The notes beneath the pieces are model-generated. The model did not search any database. It was not told the DNA's origin and saw nothing but the letters and a program-made list of their open reading frames with translations. Of a DNA stretch of 6,267 bases, positions 1-6,216 are shown piece after piece. The number at the start of each line of letters is the position of its first letter. Position 1 is the stretch's first letter. Source of the stretch: Cytophagales bacterium (GTDB lineage Bacteria; Bacteroidota; Bacteroidia; Cytophagales; Cytophagaceae); the NCBI GenBank assembly GCA_025360235.1, contig JANYCO010000737.1, positions 1 to 6,267 of the forward strand. Reading direction: 5' to 3'. The translations under genes were made by a program, and so were the position numbers.

Positions 1-75
1 TTCTAATTCGGTGTGCTTAAGTGCTTTTAGCATTGAATCTTTTGCATCGTCGAGGTATAACTCTATCTCTTCCAT
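1..75 (-). CDS. frr: Ribosome recycling factor, N-terminal fragment
   Basis: Reading down from an ATG at 75, the minus strand encodes 25 codons without a stop before the window edge, beginning MEEIELYLDDAKDSMLKAL. This acidic helix followed by K-A-x-K-H-T-E matches the N-terminus of ribosome recycling factor as I know it. The factor is a cytoplasmic protein of about 185 residues that, with EF-G, splits post-termination ribosomes. Position supports the call: it lies 30 bp downstream of pyrH in the same direction, and pyrH-frr is a very common bacterial gene pair. No separate promoter is visible in the gap, so it is probably co-transcribed from the pyrH promoter. Only the first seventh or so of the gene is present, so integrity of the rest cannot be judged. 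Confidence 0.85.
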   Translation of the reverse strand, partial: MEEIELYLDDAKDSMLKALKHTELE

Positions 76-103
76 TTTAATTCTTAATTTTTAATTCTTA
101 ATT
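76..103. repeat. Tandem duplication of a 14-bp A/T unit in the pyrH-frr spacer
   Basis: Two perfect head-to-tail copies of TTTAATTCTTAATT lie at 76-89 and 90-103 and fill 28 of the 30 bases between frr and pyrH. Read on the coding (minus) strand, the second unit ends directly at the frr ATG, giving it an A-rich leader with no Shine-Dalgarno sequence. The unit also contains short self-complementary TTAA blocks. Replication slippage is the simplest origin. Any effect on frr translation is inference. Confidence 0.8.
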
Positions 104-105
104 GA

Positions 106-813
106 TTACATACTCACCAGTGTCCCCACTTCCTGCCCTTCTATTATTCTCAGCAGGTTGCCGGGCTTGTTCATGTCAAAAACAATAATGGGCAGACCAT
201 TTTCTTTACACAAAGTAAACGCTGTCATGTCCATTACATTTAGTTTTTTTTCATAAACCTCTTTAAAAGTAAGGTTTGAAAATTTTGTAGCAGTTGGATC
301 TTTTTCCGGATCTGCCGTATAAATTCCATCTACTCTTGTTCCTTTCAAAACGGCTTCAGCGTTAATTTCAATTGCTCTTAAACTTGCGGCCGAATCCGTA
401 GTAAAATAAGGGTTTCCTGTGCCTGCACCAAAAATGACAATACGCCCTTTTTCTAAGTGACGTACAGCCCGTCTTCTGATAAAAGGTTCACAAACTTGTT
501 CCAGGTTAATGCCGGACATAAGTCTTGTATATAATCCCCCCTTTTCAAGAGCACTTTGTAAAGCCATACTATTGATAACCGTGGCAAGCATACCCATATA
601 GTCGCCCTGCACACGGTCTATGCCCATACTTTCCGCTTGCATTCCTCTGTATATATTTCCGCCTCCTACTACAATGGCAAGTTGTACGCCTTTGTCGGCA
701 ATGGTTTTGATTTCCTGAGTGTATTTACCTAAAATTTCCGGGTCGATACCATACTTCTGGTTGCCCATCAAAGCTTCTCCACTAAGTTTCAGAAGGATTC
801 TTTTGTATTTCAT
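106..813 (-). CDS. pyrH: UMP kinase (uridylate kinase)
   Basis: This enzyme phosphorylates UMP to UDP with ATP in pyrimidine nucleotide synthesis. It is a cytoplasmic, normally hexameric member of the amino-acid-kinase fold, unrelated to eukaryotic UMP/CMP kinases. The 235-residue product is normal length and intact. Visible family motifs are KLSGE (residues 9-13, phosphate binding), VVGGGNIYRG (48-57), the GDYMGMLATVINS stretch (from 70), GAGTGNPYFTTDSAA (129-143, nucleotide binding, Asp140), and KGTRVDGIYTADP (157-169). The ATG at 813 is chosen because MKYKRILLKLSGE is the expected N-terminus. It has no Shine-Dalgarno sequence, as usual in Bacteroidetes. A candidate promoter lies about 60 bp upstream, and frr follows after 30 bp. 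Unlike the classic rpsB-tsf-pyrH-frr order, no tsf precedes it here. In many bacteria the enzyme is allosterically controlled by GTP and UTP; nothing in the sequence shows whether that holds here. Confidence 0.97.
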   Translation of the reverse strand: MKYKRILLKLSGEALMGNQKYGIDPEILGKYTQEIKTIADKGVQLAIVVGGGNIYRGMQAESMGIDRVQGDYMGMLATVINSMALQSALEKGGLYTRLMSGINLEQVCEPFIRRRAVRHLEKGRIVIFGAGTGNPYFTTDSAASLRAIEINAEAVLKGTRVDGIYTADPEKDPTATKFSNLTFKEVYEKKLNVMDMTAFTLCKENGLPIIVFDMNKPGNLLRIIEGQEVGTLVSM

Positions 814-846
814 TTAGTTTAATTTAGATATTAGACCCTAGCAATA

Positions 847-863
847 AGTTGTGAAATACAACT
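847..863 (-). promoter_or_regulatory. Small stem-loop in the pyrH leader
   Basis: The inverted repeat AGTTGT-GAAAT-ACAACT gives a 6-bp stem with a 5-base loop. It starts only a few bases inside the RNA expected from the promoter at 873-903, so the transcript would begin almost at the hairpin. A 5'-terminal stem-loop can protect mRNA from decay, but that role is inference. There is no U-run after it, so it is not a terminator. It is short and could be chance. Confidence 0.25.
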
Positions 864-872
864 ACTAACCTC

Positions 873-903
873 CAAACCTACATCAAATTATCAAAAAATA
901 CAA
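873..903 (-). promoter_or_regulatory. Bacteroidetes-type promoter for pyrH-frr
   Basis: On the minus strand a TTG (901-903) is followed after 20 bases by TAGGTTTG (873-880). This fits the published Bacteroidetes primary-sigma consensus, a -33 TTG/TTTG and a -7 TAnnTTTG about 20 bases apart. All eight positions of the -7 element agree. Transcription would begin near 866-869, leaving a leader of roughly 50-55 bases before the pyrH ATG at 813. The -33 element lies just past the stop codon of the upstream biotin carrier gene, so pyrH-frr can be transcribed on its own. The rest of 814-927 shows nothing else convincing. Confidence 0.6.
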
Positions 904-927
904 TCCATAAAAACCTATGAAAGGTGA

Positions 928-1428
928 TTATGCATTAAATTTTATTAACAACTTATTCTTTTCTACGATATCCCCTTTTTTGGAAAGAACTTGATACACT
1001 ACCCCATCACAGGGGGACTTTATAATATTTTCCATTTTCATAGCCTCCAAAACGATAAGAGGCTCACCTGTTTTTACGATAGAGCCTTCTTTTACCTTAA
1101 TGTCAATAACCAGCCCCGGCATTGGAGCCTTAACCTCTTGTATTTTTGTAGTGGAAGAATTGGAAACGCCCATCTTTTCAAGGAGCAAATCATAACGGTC
1201 TTTTAGTTCAACAGCAACTATTTTGCCATTGATCTTAATTTTGAATTTCTTCTTGTTTTCAGAATCCAAAAGTTCGGCACGGAACGATCGCCCCTTGTAC
1301 AATATGTGGTATTGACCATTTCCTAAAGACTGAATATCCGCTTCGATCAATACATCGTTTAGAAATTTTTTGTCATTTTCTTCTTTATATTCAACTATTT
1401 TCTCTTTATTAATTGTTATATTTAACAT
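928..1428 (-). CDS. Biotin carboxyl carrier protein of an acyl-CoA carboxylase
   Basis: This protein carries the covalently bound biotin that shuttles CO2 from a biotin carboxylase to a carboxyltransferase, as in acetyl- or propionyl-CoA carboxylase. The C-terminal biotinyl domain (about residues 98-166) has PMPGLV and the biotinylation motif EAMKMEN, whose lysine is residue 131 from the ATG chosen here. The first ~90 residues are beta-rich and end in DRYDLLLEKMG, resembling the BT linker domain of propionyl/methylcrotonyl-CoA carboxylase alpha subunits more than the Ala/Pro-rich linker of E. coli AccB. Hence no accB symbol is given. The frame also opens at a TTG at 1434, two codons earlier; I prefer the ATG at 1428 (166 residues). 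No carboxylase or carboxyltransferase gene adjoins it: pyrH follows after its own promoter, and the upstream gene diverges. Biotin attachment would need BirA from elsewhere. The acyl-CoA substrate cannot be read from this subunit. Confidence 0.9.
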   Translation of the reverse strand: MLNITINKEKIVEYKEENDKKFLNDVLIEADIQSLGNGQYHILYKGRSFRAELLDSENKKKFKIKINGKIVAVELKDRYDLLLEKMGVSNSSTTKIQEVKAPMPGLVIDIKVKEGSIVKTGEPLIVLEAMKMENIIKSPCDGVVYQVLSKKGDIVEKNKLLIKFNA

Positions 1429-1429
1429 T

Positions 1430-1478
1430 GCCAAAAATTTAGTTTCTAAATATGTACCTCAAATTAGCCAAAAATTTA
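1430..1478. repeat. 12-bp direct repeat flanking the M1 peptidase start
   Basis: GCCAAAAATTTA occurs exactly at 1430-1441 and again at 1467-1478, with start positions 37 bp apart. The first copy abuts the carrier gene's ATG; the second lies in the lipoprotein signal-peptide codons of the peptidase. Spacing of about 3.5 helical turns does not place both copies on the same DNA face. The second copy is constrained by coding (Ala-Lys-Asn-Leu), so coincidence in A/T-rich DNA is possible. Confidence 0.35.
1437..1451. promoter_or_regulatory. Perfect dyad in the divergent start-to-start gap
   Basis: ATTTAG-TTT-CTAAAT is a perfect 6-bp inverted repeat with a 3-base centre. It fills most of the 23 bp between the two divergent ATGs and ends directly at the peptidase start codon. 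It could be an operator for a dimeric regulator acting on both genes, or a weak hairpin at the peptidase ribosome-entry region. No clear TAnnTTTG promoter element was found for either gene, so both promoters probably lie inside the opposing gene's 5' coding part. The regulatory role is inference. Confidence 0.3.
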
Positions 1479-3923
1479 TTCTTTGCAGGATTAATTTCCC
1501 TTTTTATTATTGCTTGTTCTACTTCAAAGATTTCACAAAACAAGTCGGGTAAAAATAGAACTCCTGAAAGTAAAAGAAAAAACGAACCTAAGACTGCCAA
1601 AGGGCCTTATAATCCATCAAGGACAGTGAAGAATGATTTGCTTCATACTAAATTGGAGGTTAGCTTTGACTGGGGAAAACAGTATGTAAACGGTGTGGCG
1701 ACATTAACCTTCAAGCCGTATTTTTATGCTCAAAACACCCTCGAGTTAGATGCTAAAGGGATGGAAATTCTAAGCATTATTCTTACAGACGGAGAGAAAA
1801 AACTCAAGTATTCCTACGATAAAAAAAGAATTACAATTCAACTTCCCAAAACCTATCAACGCAGCGATACTTTTACGGTAAAAATAAAGTACATCGCTAA
1901 GCCTGGTGAGCTCACCAAACAAGGAAGTGCTGCTATTACTGACGACAGAGGTTTGTATTTTATAAATCCTGACGGAGCAATAAAAGATAAGCCAAGACAA
2001 ATATGGACACAAGGTGAAACAGAATCGAGCTCATGTTGGTTTCCTACTATTGACAGTCCCAATGAAAAAACGACTCAGGAAATATTCATTACTGTAGATA
2101 CTAGTTTTACAGTACTTTCTAATGGAGAACATGTTTATACAAAAGCCAATGGCGACAGTACTAAGACCGAATACTGGAAAATGGATCTCCCCCATGCCCC
2201 TTACCTTTTTATGATGGCTATTGGAGATTTTAAAGTGGTGAAAGACCACTGGCGCGATATCGAAGTAAATTATTATGTAGAGCCGAAATTTGAAAAATAT
2301 GCAAAAAATATTTTTGGCAATACGCCGGAGATGATCGAATTTTTTTCAACTAAGTTGGGGTATAATTATGCCTGGAATAAATATTCGCAGGTGGTAGTAA
2401 GGGATTTTATTTCAGGTGCTATGGAAAATACAACCGCTACGGTTTTTATGGAAGCCCTACAGTGCGATGATCGGCAATTGCTTGATGAGAACTGGGATGG
2501 GATTATTGCCCATGAACTTTTCCATCATTGGTTCGGAGATCTTGTTACCTGTGAATCCTGGTCCAATTTACCCCTTAACGAATCCTTTGCAAATTACTCA
2601 GAATATTTATGGTCAGAATATAAATACGGGAAAGACGAAGCCGACTATCTTGACGTAAAAGAAGAGGATGAATATTTTGACGAAGCAGTAACGAAGCAAG
2701 AGCCAATTATTCGGTATAATTATCTTGATAAAGAAGATATGTTTGACCGCCATAGTTATAATAAAGGCGGAAGAATCTTACACATGCTTAGAAATTATGT
2801 TGGCGATACTGCTTTTTTCGGATCTCTGAAATTGTATCTTACAAGAAAGCAATTCAAAACCGCCGAAGTACACGACCTTCGTTTGGCATTTGAAGAAGTG
2901 ACGGGAGAAGATCTGAACTGGTTCTTCAATCAATGGTTTCTGGTACCGGGACATCCATTGTTAAAAGTTTCTCATGTGCACAGTAATGGTGTTTTAAAGC
3001 TCACTCTTGAGCAAACACAGGACACTTTAAAGTCGGCTATGTACAGGCTTCCTCTCTCGGTGGACGTATGGGAAAACGGAACTAAGACCCGGTATTCTAT
3101 TGTGATGGATAAATACAAACAGGAATTTACATTACCTGTTTTCAGTACACCGCAGAATGTATTGGTAGATGCAGAGTTTCAATTGCTTGGTAAAATATAC
3201 CATGAGAAAACAGACGAAGAGCTTATTTTTCAGTATAAGAATTCAGAGCGCTATCGCGCAAGAGCGGTGGCTTTGGATAAACTGTTTGCACCAAAAGAAA
3301 ATAACACCAGTTATAATCCTTTTTCAGATACGGCTAAGTTGGAAGTATTGAAAATGGCAATGACTGATAAATTCTGGATAATTAGAGAAACGGCACTGGA
3401 GCAATTTTCAAAACATATTGTTCCGGGTATTGATGAGTTTGCTTCAAAAATGGAGAAGATCGCACTTAGTGATCCGAAGCCTGCCGTAAGGTCAAGAGCC
3501 ATTACACTGTTGGCTTCTCTTAATAATAAAAAATACGATTATGTATTTGAATTAGGACTTCAGGAAAAACCTTATTCTGTAGTTAGCGCTTCTCTTAGCG
3601 CGTATCTGAAATCGGCTGCTACGGATAAAGAGAAAAAGATCGAGGCCTTTGAAAACAGTGAAAATATCGATTTGTTGTTGTGTATTGCTGACTATTATTT
3701 GTATACAAAAAATCTTTCCAAATACGAATGGTTTAAAAAGAAGATCAATTCAAAATCAGGGAGAGACCTTTATTATTTTCTGGGCTTTTTTGGGGAATAT
3801 GTGAAATTGATGCAAGGCGAAAACAGAGAGGACGGCAAAAAAATATTGGAAACAATTTCTGTTTCCAATAAACACGATTGGATTAAACAAATTGCAAAAA
3901 AATACCTGAAGGAAATTAAATAG
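1452..3923 (+). CDS. M1-family zinc aminopeptidase, predicted lipoprotein with C-terminal HEAT-like domain
   Basis: This predicted exported zinc metallopeptidase removes N-terminal residues from peptides. Residues 1-21 form a lipoprotein signal peptide (Lys4/Lys7, hydrophobic 8-20) with lipobox IIAC, so Cys22 should be lipidated and anchor the protein in the envelope. A Lys/Arg-rich linker (about 23-58) follows. An N-terminal beta domain runs to about 260. The catalytic domain has GAMEN (322-326), HELFH (354-358) and the third zinc ligand Glu377 in NESFA at the family's HExxH-x18-E spacing, with proton-donor Tyr436 in SYNKGG. All key residues are present, so it should be active. A beta segment (about 500-580) is followed by helical HEAT/ARM-like repeats (about 595-823), a domain known in the M1 family. 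At 823 residues the length is normal. No acidic lipoprotein-export signal follows Cys22, so periplasmic-facing attachment is more likely than surface display. The start at 1452 gives the intact signal peptide. Substrate preference is not readable. Confidence 0.93.
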   Translation: MYLKLAKNLFFAGLISLFIIACSTSKISQNKSGKNRTPESKRKNEPKTAKGPYNPSRTVKNDLLHTKLEVSFDWGKQYVNGVATLTFKPYFYAQNTLELDAKGMEILSIILTDGEKKLKYSYDKKRITIQLPKTYQRSDTFTVKIKYIAKPGELTKQGSAAITDDRGLYFINPDGAIKDKPRQIWTQGETESSSCWFPTIDSPNEKTTQEIFITVDTSFTVLSNGEHVYTKANGDSTKTEYWKMDLPHAPYLFMMAIGDFKVVKDHWRDIEVNYYVEPKFEKYAKNIFGNTPEMIEFFSTKLGYNYAWNKYSQVVVRDFISGAMENTTATVFMEALQCDDRQLLDENWDGIIAHELFHHWFGDLVTCESWSNLPLNESFANYSEYLWSEYKYGKDEADYLDVKEEDEYFDEAVTKQEPIIRYNYLDKEDMFDRHSYNKGGRILHMLRNYVGDTAFFGSLKLYLTRKQFKTAEVHDLRLAFEEVTGEDLNWFFNQWFLVPGHPLLKVSHVHSNGVLKLTLEQTQDTLKSAMYRLPLSVDVWENGTKTRYSIVMDKYKQEFTLPVFSTPQNVLVDAEFQLLGKIYHEKTDEELIFQYKNSERYRARAVALDKLFAPKENNTSYNPFSDTAKLEVLKMAMTDKFWIIRETALEQFSKHIVPGIDEFASKMEKIALSDPKPAVRSRAITLLASLNNKKYDYVFELGLQEKPYSVVSASLSAYLKSAATDKEKKIEAFENSENIDLLLCIADYYLYTKNLSKYEWFKKKINSKSGRDLYYFLGFFGEYVKLMQGENREDGKKILETISVSNKHDWIKQIAKKYLKEIK

Positions 3924-3934
3924 ACGTTCGGGAA

Positions 3935-4810
3935 TTACTGAATGAAAATTTTCTTCTCTGCTACAAGTTTGTCTTCGTAAAATAGCTTTACAGTATTAGA
4001 TCCGGGCTTATAGGGAGTAGCTTTAGGGTATAAGAAAGTTACCTCAGTGTCATTTCCATCAAACTCGATTTTCTTTTTGTTTGTAAGGTGAATTTTATTT
4101 CGGTCAATTACAATAAAATCGTGATCGGGATTATATTTATAGGGCTTTCCGTCAGGTTCTATTAGTTGCAGCGAAAATACCTTTTGTACTCTGGAGGTAA
4201 GTGCATTTTTTAGGATGACAAATTTTACACGAATGTATTTTATGTCTTCGTGAGAGAGGTTTCCTTTTTTGAGCGACTTGCCTTGTTCTCCCAGCGGTTC
4301 AAGTTCCATTTGATCAACATGTATTTCAACAACCTCTACAGATTCATGCATATATTCCGTATATTTTGATGAAGTGGAAGCGGTTAATGTTTCTGGTTTA
4401 CTCGTTTTTTCATAAAGTGAAATGGTTTTCTTTTCCTCCACTAGTTTTTCCTTTGCAGATTTTATAGCTCCGTTGAGCTGAGCTAATCGTGTGCCATTCA
4501 CCGAGTCTTTTAGTTCCACCTCGGAGATATACTGGTTTAGGCTGGCCACAATTGTCATCAGAGAATCGTTAGCAAGGCCGAAAGCGTCTCGCTCCATCTC
4601 CAGTGTTTCGTAGGCAGATTTAAGCGCTTTTAATTCTCTTACTTTTGCCACAATGGTCATACTATCGACCAGTATTTTTTTATTTTTTTCGGCAATAGTA
4701 TGATTTTTATCTATAGTGCTGTATAGCAAATAAGTGATAATACTTACAGAGCCGATCAACGCCGTATTTACCATAACCTTCCGGACTCTTTTATTAAAAT
4801 CTGTTTCCAT
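3935..4810 (-). CDS. Uncharacterised single-pass membrane protein with coiled coil and beta-rich C-terminus
   Basis: I cannot assign a function. The 291-residue product has a basic N-terminus (FNKRVRKV), one hydrophobic helix at about 13-31 and no lipobox or clear cleavage site, so it is probably anchored with its C-terminus in the periplasm. Residues about 38-135 are charged and heptad-like, predicting a coiled coil. A short Ser/Thr-rich linker (about 137-150) leads to a beta-rich domain (about 155-291) containing RVKFVILKNAL, FSLQLIEPDGK, TEVTFLYP and a final PGSNTVKLFYEDKLVAEKKIF. This order of helix, coiled coil and Ig-like beta domain recalls Bacteroidetes proteins often loosely labelled as chromosome-partitioning proteins. 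That is from memory, and I see no ATPase motif supporting such a label. The gene starts 23 bp after the ammonium transporter stop, implying co-transcription. Its 3' end meets the M1 peptidase end with an 11-bp gap. The ATG at 4810 has no Shine-Dalgarno sequence. Confidence 0.85.
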   Translation of the reverse strand: METDFNKRVRKVMVNTALIGSVSIITYLLYSTIDKNHTIAEKNKKILVDSMTIVAKVRELKALKSAYETLEMERDAFGLANDSLMTIVASLNQYISEVELKDSVNGTRLAQLNGAIKSAKEKLVEEKKTISLYEKTSKPETLTASTSSKYTEYMHESVEVVEIHVDQMELEPLGEQGKSLKKGNLSHEDIKYIRVKFVILKNALTSRVQKVFSLQLIEPDGKPYKYNPDHDFIVIDRNKIHLTNKKKIEFDGNDTEVTFLYPKATPYKPGSNTVKLFYEDKLVAEKKIFIQ

Positions 4811-4833
4811 AATATATTAACTTCTCTAAAATT

Positions 4834-6216
4834 TTATTTTAATGAAAAATTGGGATAGGCTTCCACCCCGTGTTCTTTTACATCTAACCCATTAATCTCG
4901 TTGTCCTCCGAAACACGTATCCCCATTGTGTATTTCAGAGAAATAAAAATGATAAAGGCACAGACAAATGCAGTTAACCCACAGGCAATAACACCAATGA
5001 ACTGATGCGTTAATTGTGTTAATCCAGCCAGACCTCCGAAAAGACCGACAGCCAGAGTACCCCAGATTCCACAAACCATATGCACTGAAATAGCCCCTAC
5101 CGGATCGTCCAGTTTGGCACGGTCAATAAGGAGTACAGAACAAACCACCAGCATTCCGGCAATGCCACCTATGAATATTGAGTCGAGTACACCCATCTGA
5201 TCAGCTCCAGCAGTGATGGCCACAAGTCCGGCAAGGATTCCATTCAGGAACATGGAGATGTCAAAATTTTTGCTCAAAGCGAAAATAGTAAACATAGATG
5301 TCACACCACCTGCAGCGGCAGCCAGTGAAGTCATGACCAATACACGAGACACTGCGCCAGGATCAGCAGATAAGACAGAGCCACCGTTAAAACCAAACCA
5401 ACCTAACCAAAGCATAAATGTACCTATTACAACAGAGGTGGCACTATGCCCAGGTATCGGATTGATCCGACCCTTATGATACTTTCCAAGTCTTGGTCCA
5501 AGAAGAATCACACCGGCAAGTGCACCGCATCCTCCTACTGTGTGTACGAGTGTAGAGCCTGCAAAATCGTAAAATCCTAACGTATTCAACCAGCCGTATC
5601 CCCATTTCCAACTTCCTATTATTGGGTATACGAAAGTGACATAGACAACCGAAAAAACCATAAAACTAACAAGTTTTATTCGTTCAGCAACAGCGCCTGA
5701 TACAATGGTAGCGCAGGTAGCCGCAAACATCCCCTGGAAAAGGAAATCAGTCCAGAAAGTATATTCCCCATTATACTTAATCGTGTCACCACCTTCTGGA
5801 AGAGGAATGCCAAAGCCGCTAAATCCAATAAAGTCATGCGAAACTCCGGCTACAAAACCAGGATACATAAGACTGAAGCCGCATAGAGCAAAAGTAATAA
5901 GGCTTATACAAGGGATTACCGTATTTTTAAACAACACATTAATGGTATTTTTTGCAGTAGTCAATCCTGATTCAAGTGTGGCAAATCCGAGGTGCATTAT
6001 AAATACAAGTGCGGAAGCAATCATCATCCATAAGTTGTCCGTTTTATAACTGTTCTCGAGTACACCTTGCTGTGTCACTTTCTGCATTTGTTCCAGCGCA
6101 CCTATTTTTTTATAGGCAGAGGCAAGCGAATCCATTAAAATTTGTTGGTTGTGTGCAAATAGTTCTGATGCAAAAGGACTTGCCATTTGTGTTGAATCTA
6201 CGATCTCTGGTCCCAT
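4834..6216 (-). CDS. amtB: Ammonium transporter, Amt family
   Basis: This inner-membrane channel/transporter takes up ammonium and is normally a trimer with 11 helices per subunit. Eleven hydrophobic segments can be drawn between about 62 and 428. By alignment with E. coli AmtB, functional residues are conserved: twin pore histidines His225 (STLVHTVGG) and His379 (ISVHMVCGI), Asp217 in DFAG, gate phenylalanines Phe164 (QGMFAA) and Phe276 (GWFGFN), and binding-site Trp205 and Ser280. The cytoplasmic tail, MGIRVSEDNEINGLDV then EHGVEAY, matches the region that binds PII proteins (GlnK/GlnB), so PII control is likely although no glnK or glnB is in the window. The first helix with GFATLESG and AKNT resembles the plant/cyanobacterial-like Amt branch. 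Oddly, about 60 hydrophilic residues precede it instead of a signal peptide. Starting at Met11 would still leave about 50. The ATG at 6216 follows a purine-rich AAAAGAGAAAGAAAT leader. I see no clear promoter in 6217-6267. Confidence 0.96.
   Translation of the reverse strand: MGPEIVDSTQMASPFASELFAHNQQILMDSLASAYKKIGALEQMQKVTQQGVLENSYKTDNLWMMIASALVFIMHLGFATLESGLTTAKNTINVLFKNTVIPCISLITFALCGFSLMYPGFVAGVSHDFIGFSGFGIPLPEGGDTIKYNGEYTFWTDFLFQGMFAATCATIVSGAVAERIKLVSFMVFSVVYVTFVYPIIGSWKWGYGWLNTLGFYDFAGSTLVHTVGGCGALAGVILLGPRLGKYHKGRINPIPGHSATSVVIGTFMLWLGWFGFNGGSVLSADPGAVSRVLVMTSLAAAAGGVTSMFTIFALSKNFDISMFLNGILAGLVAITAGADQMGVLDSIFIGGIAGMLVVCSVLLIDRAKLDDPVGAISVHMVCGIWGTLAVGLFGGLAGLTQLTHQFIGVIACGLTAFVCAFIIFISLKYTMGIRVSEDNEINGLDVKEHGVEAYPNFSLK

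Noticed and set aside
909..925. Terminator-like ACCT-TTCAT-AGGT followed by T residues after the biotin carrier gene (minus strand)
   Set aside because: The stem is only 4 bp and the U-run only about five bases, too weak to call a rho-independent terminator with confidence.
991..1206. Plus-strand open frame opposite the biotin carrier
   Set aside because: It overlaps the biotinyl domain on the opposite strand and shows no protein-like features.
1417..1424. TATATTTA as a -7 promoter element for the M1 peptidase
   Set aside because: It misses the final G of TAnnTTTG and has no TTG about 20 bases upstream; the sequence here is A/T-rich and coding on the other strand.
1429..1434. TTG at 1434 as start of the biotin carrier
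   Set aside because: An ATG lies two codons downstream, and the two extra residues (start and Ala) add no domain; the ATG is the likelier start.
5213..5479. Plus-strand open frame of 88 codons opposite amtB
   Set aside because: It lies wholly antisense to conserved transporter helices, has no plausible domain, and is explained as a shadow of amtB codons.
5705..6049. Plus-strand open frame of 114 codons opposite amtB
   Set aside because: It is antisense to well-conserved Amt sequence, with low-likelihood composition and no recognisable motif.
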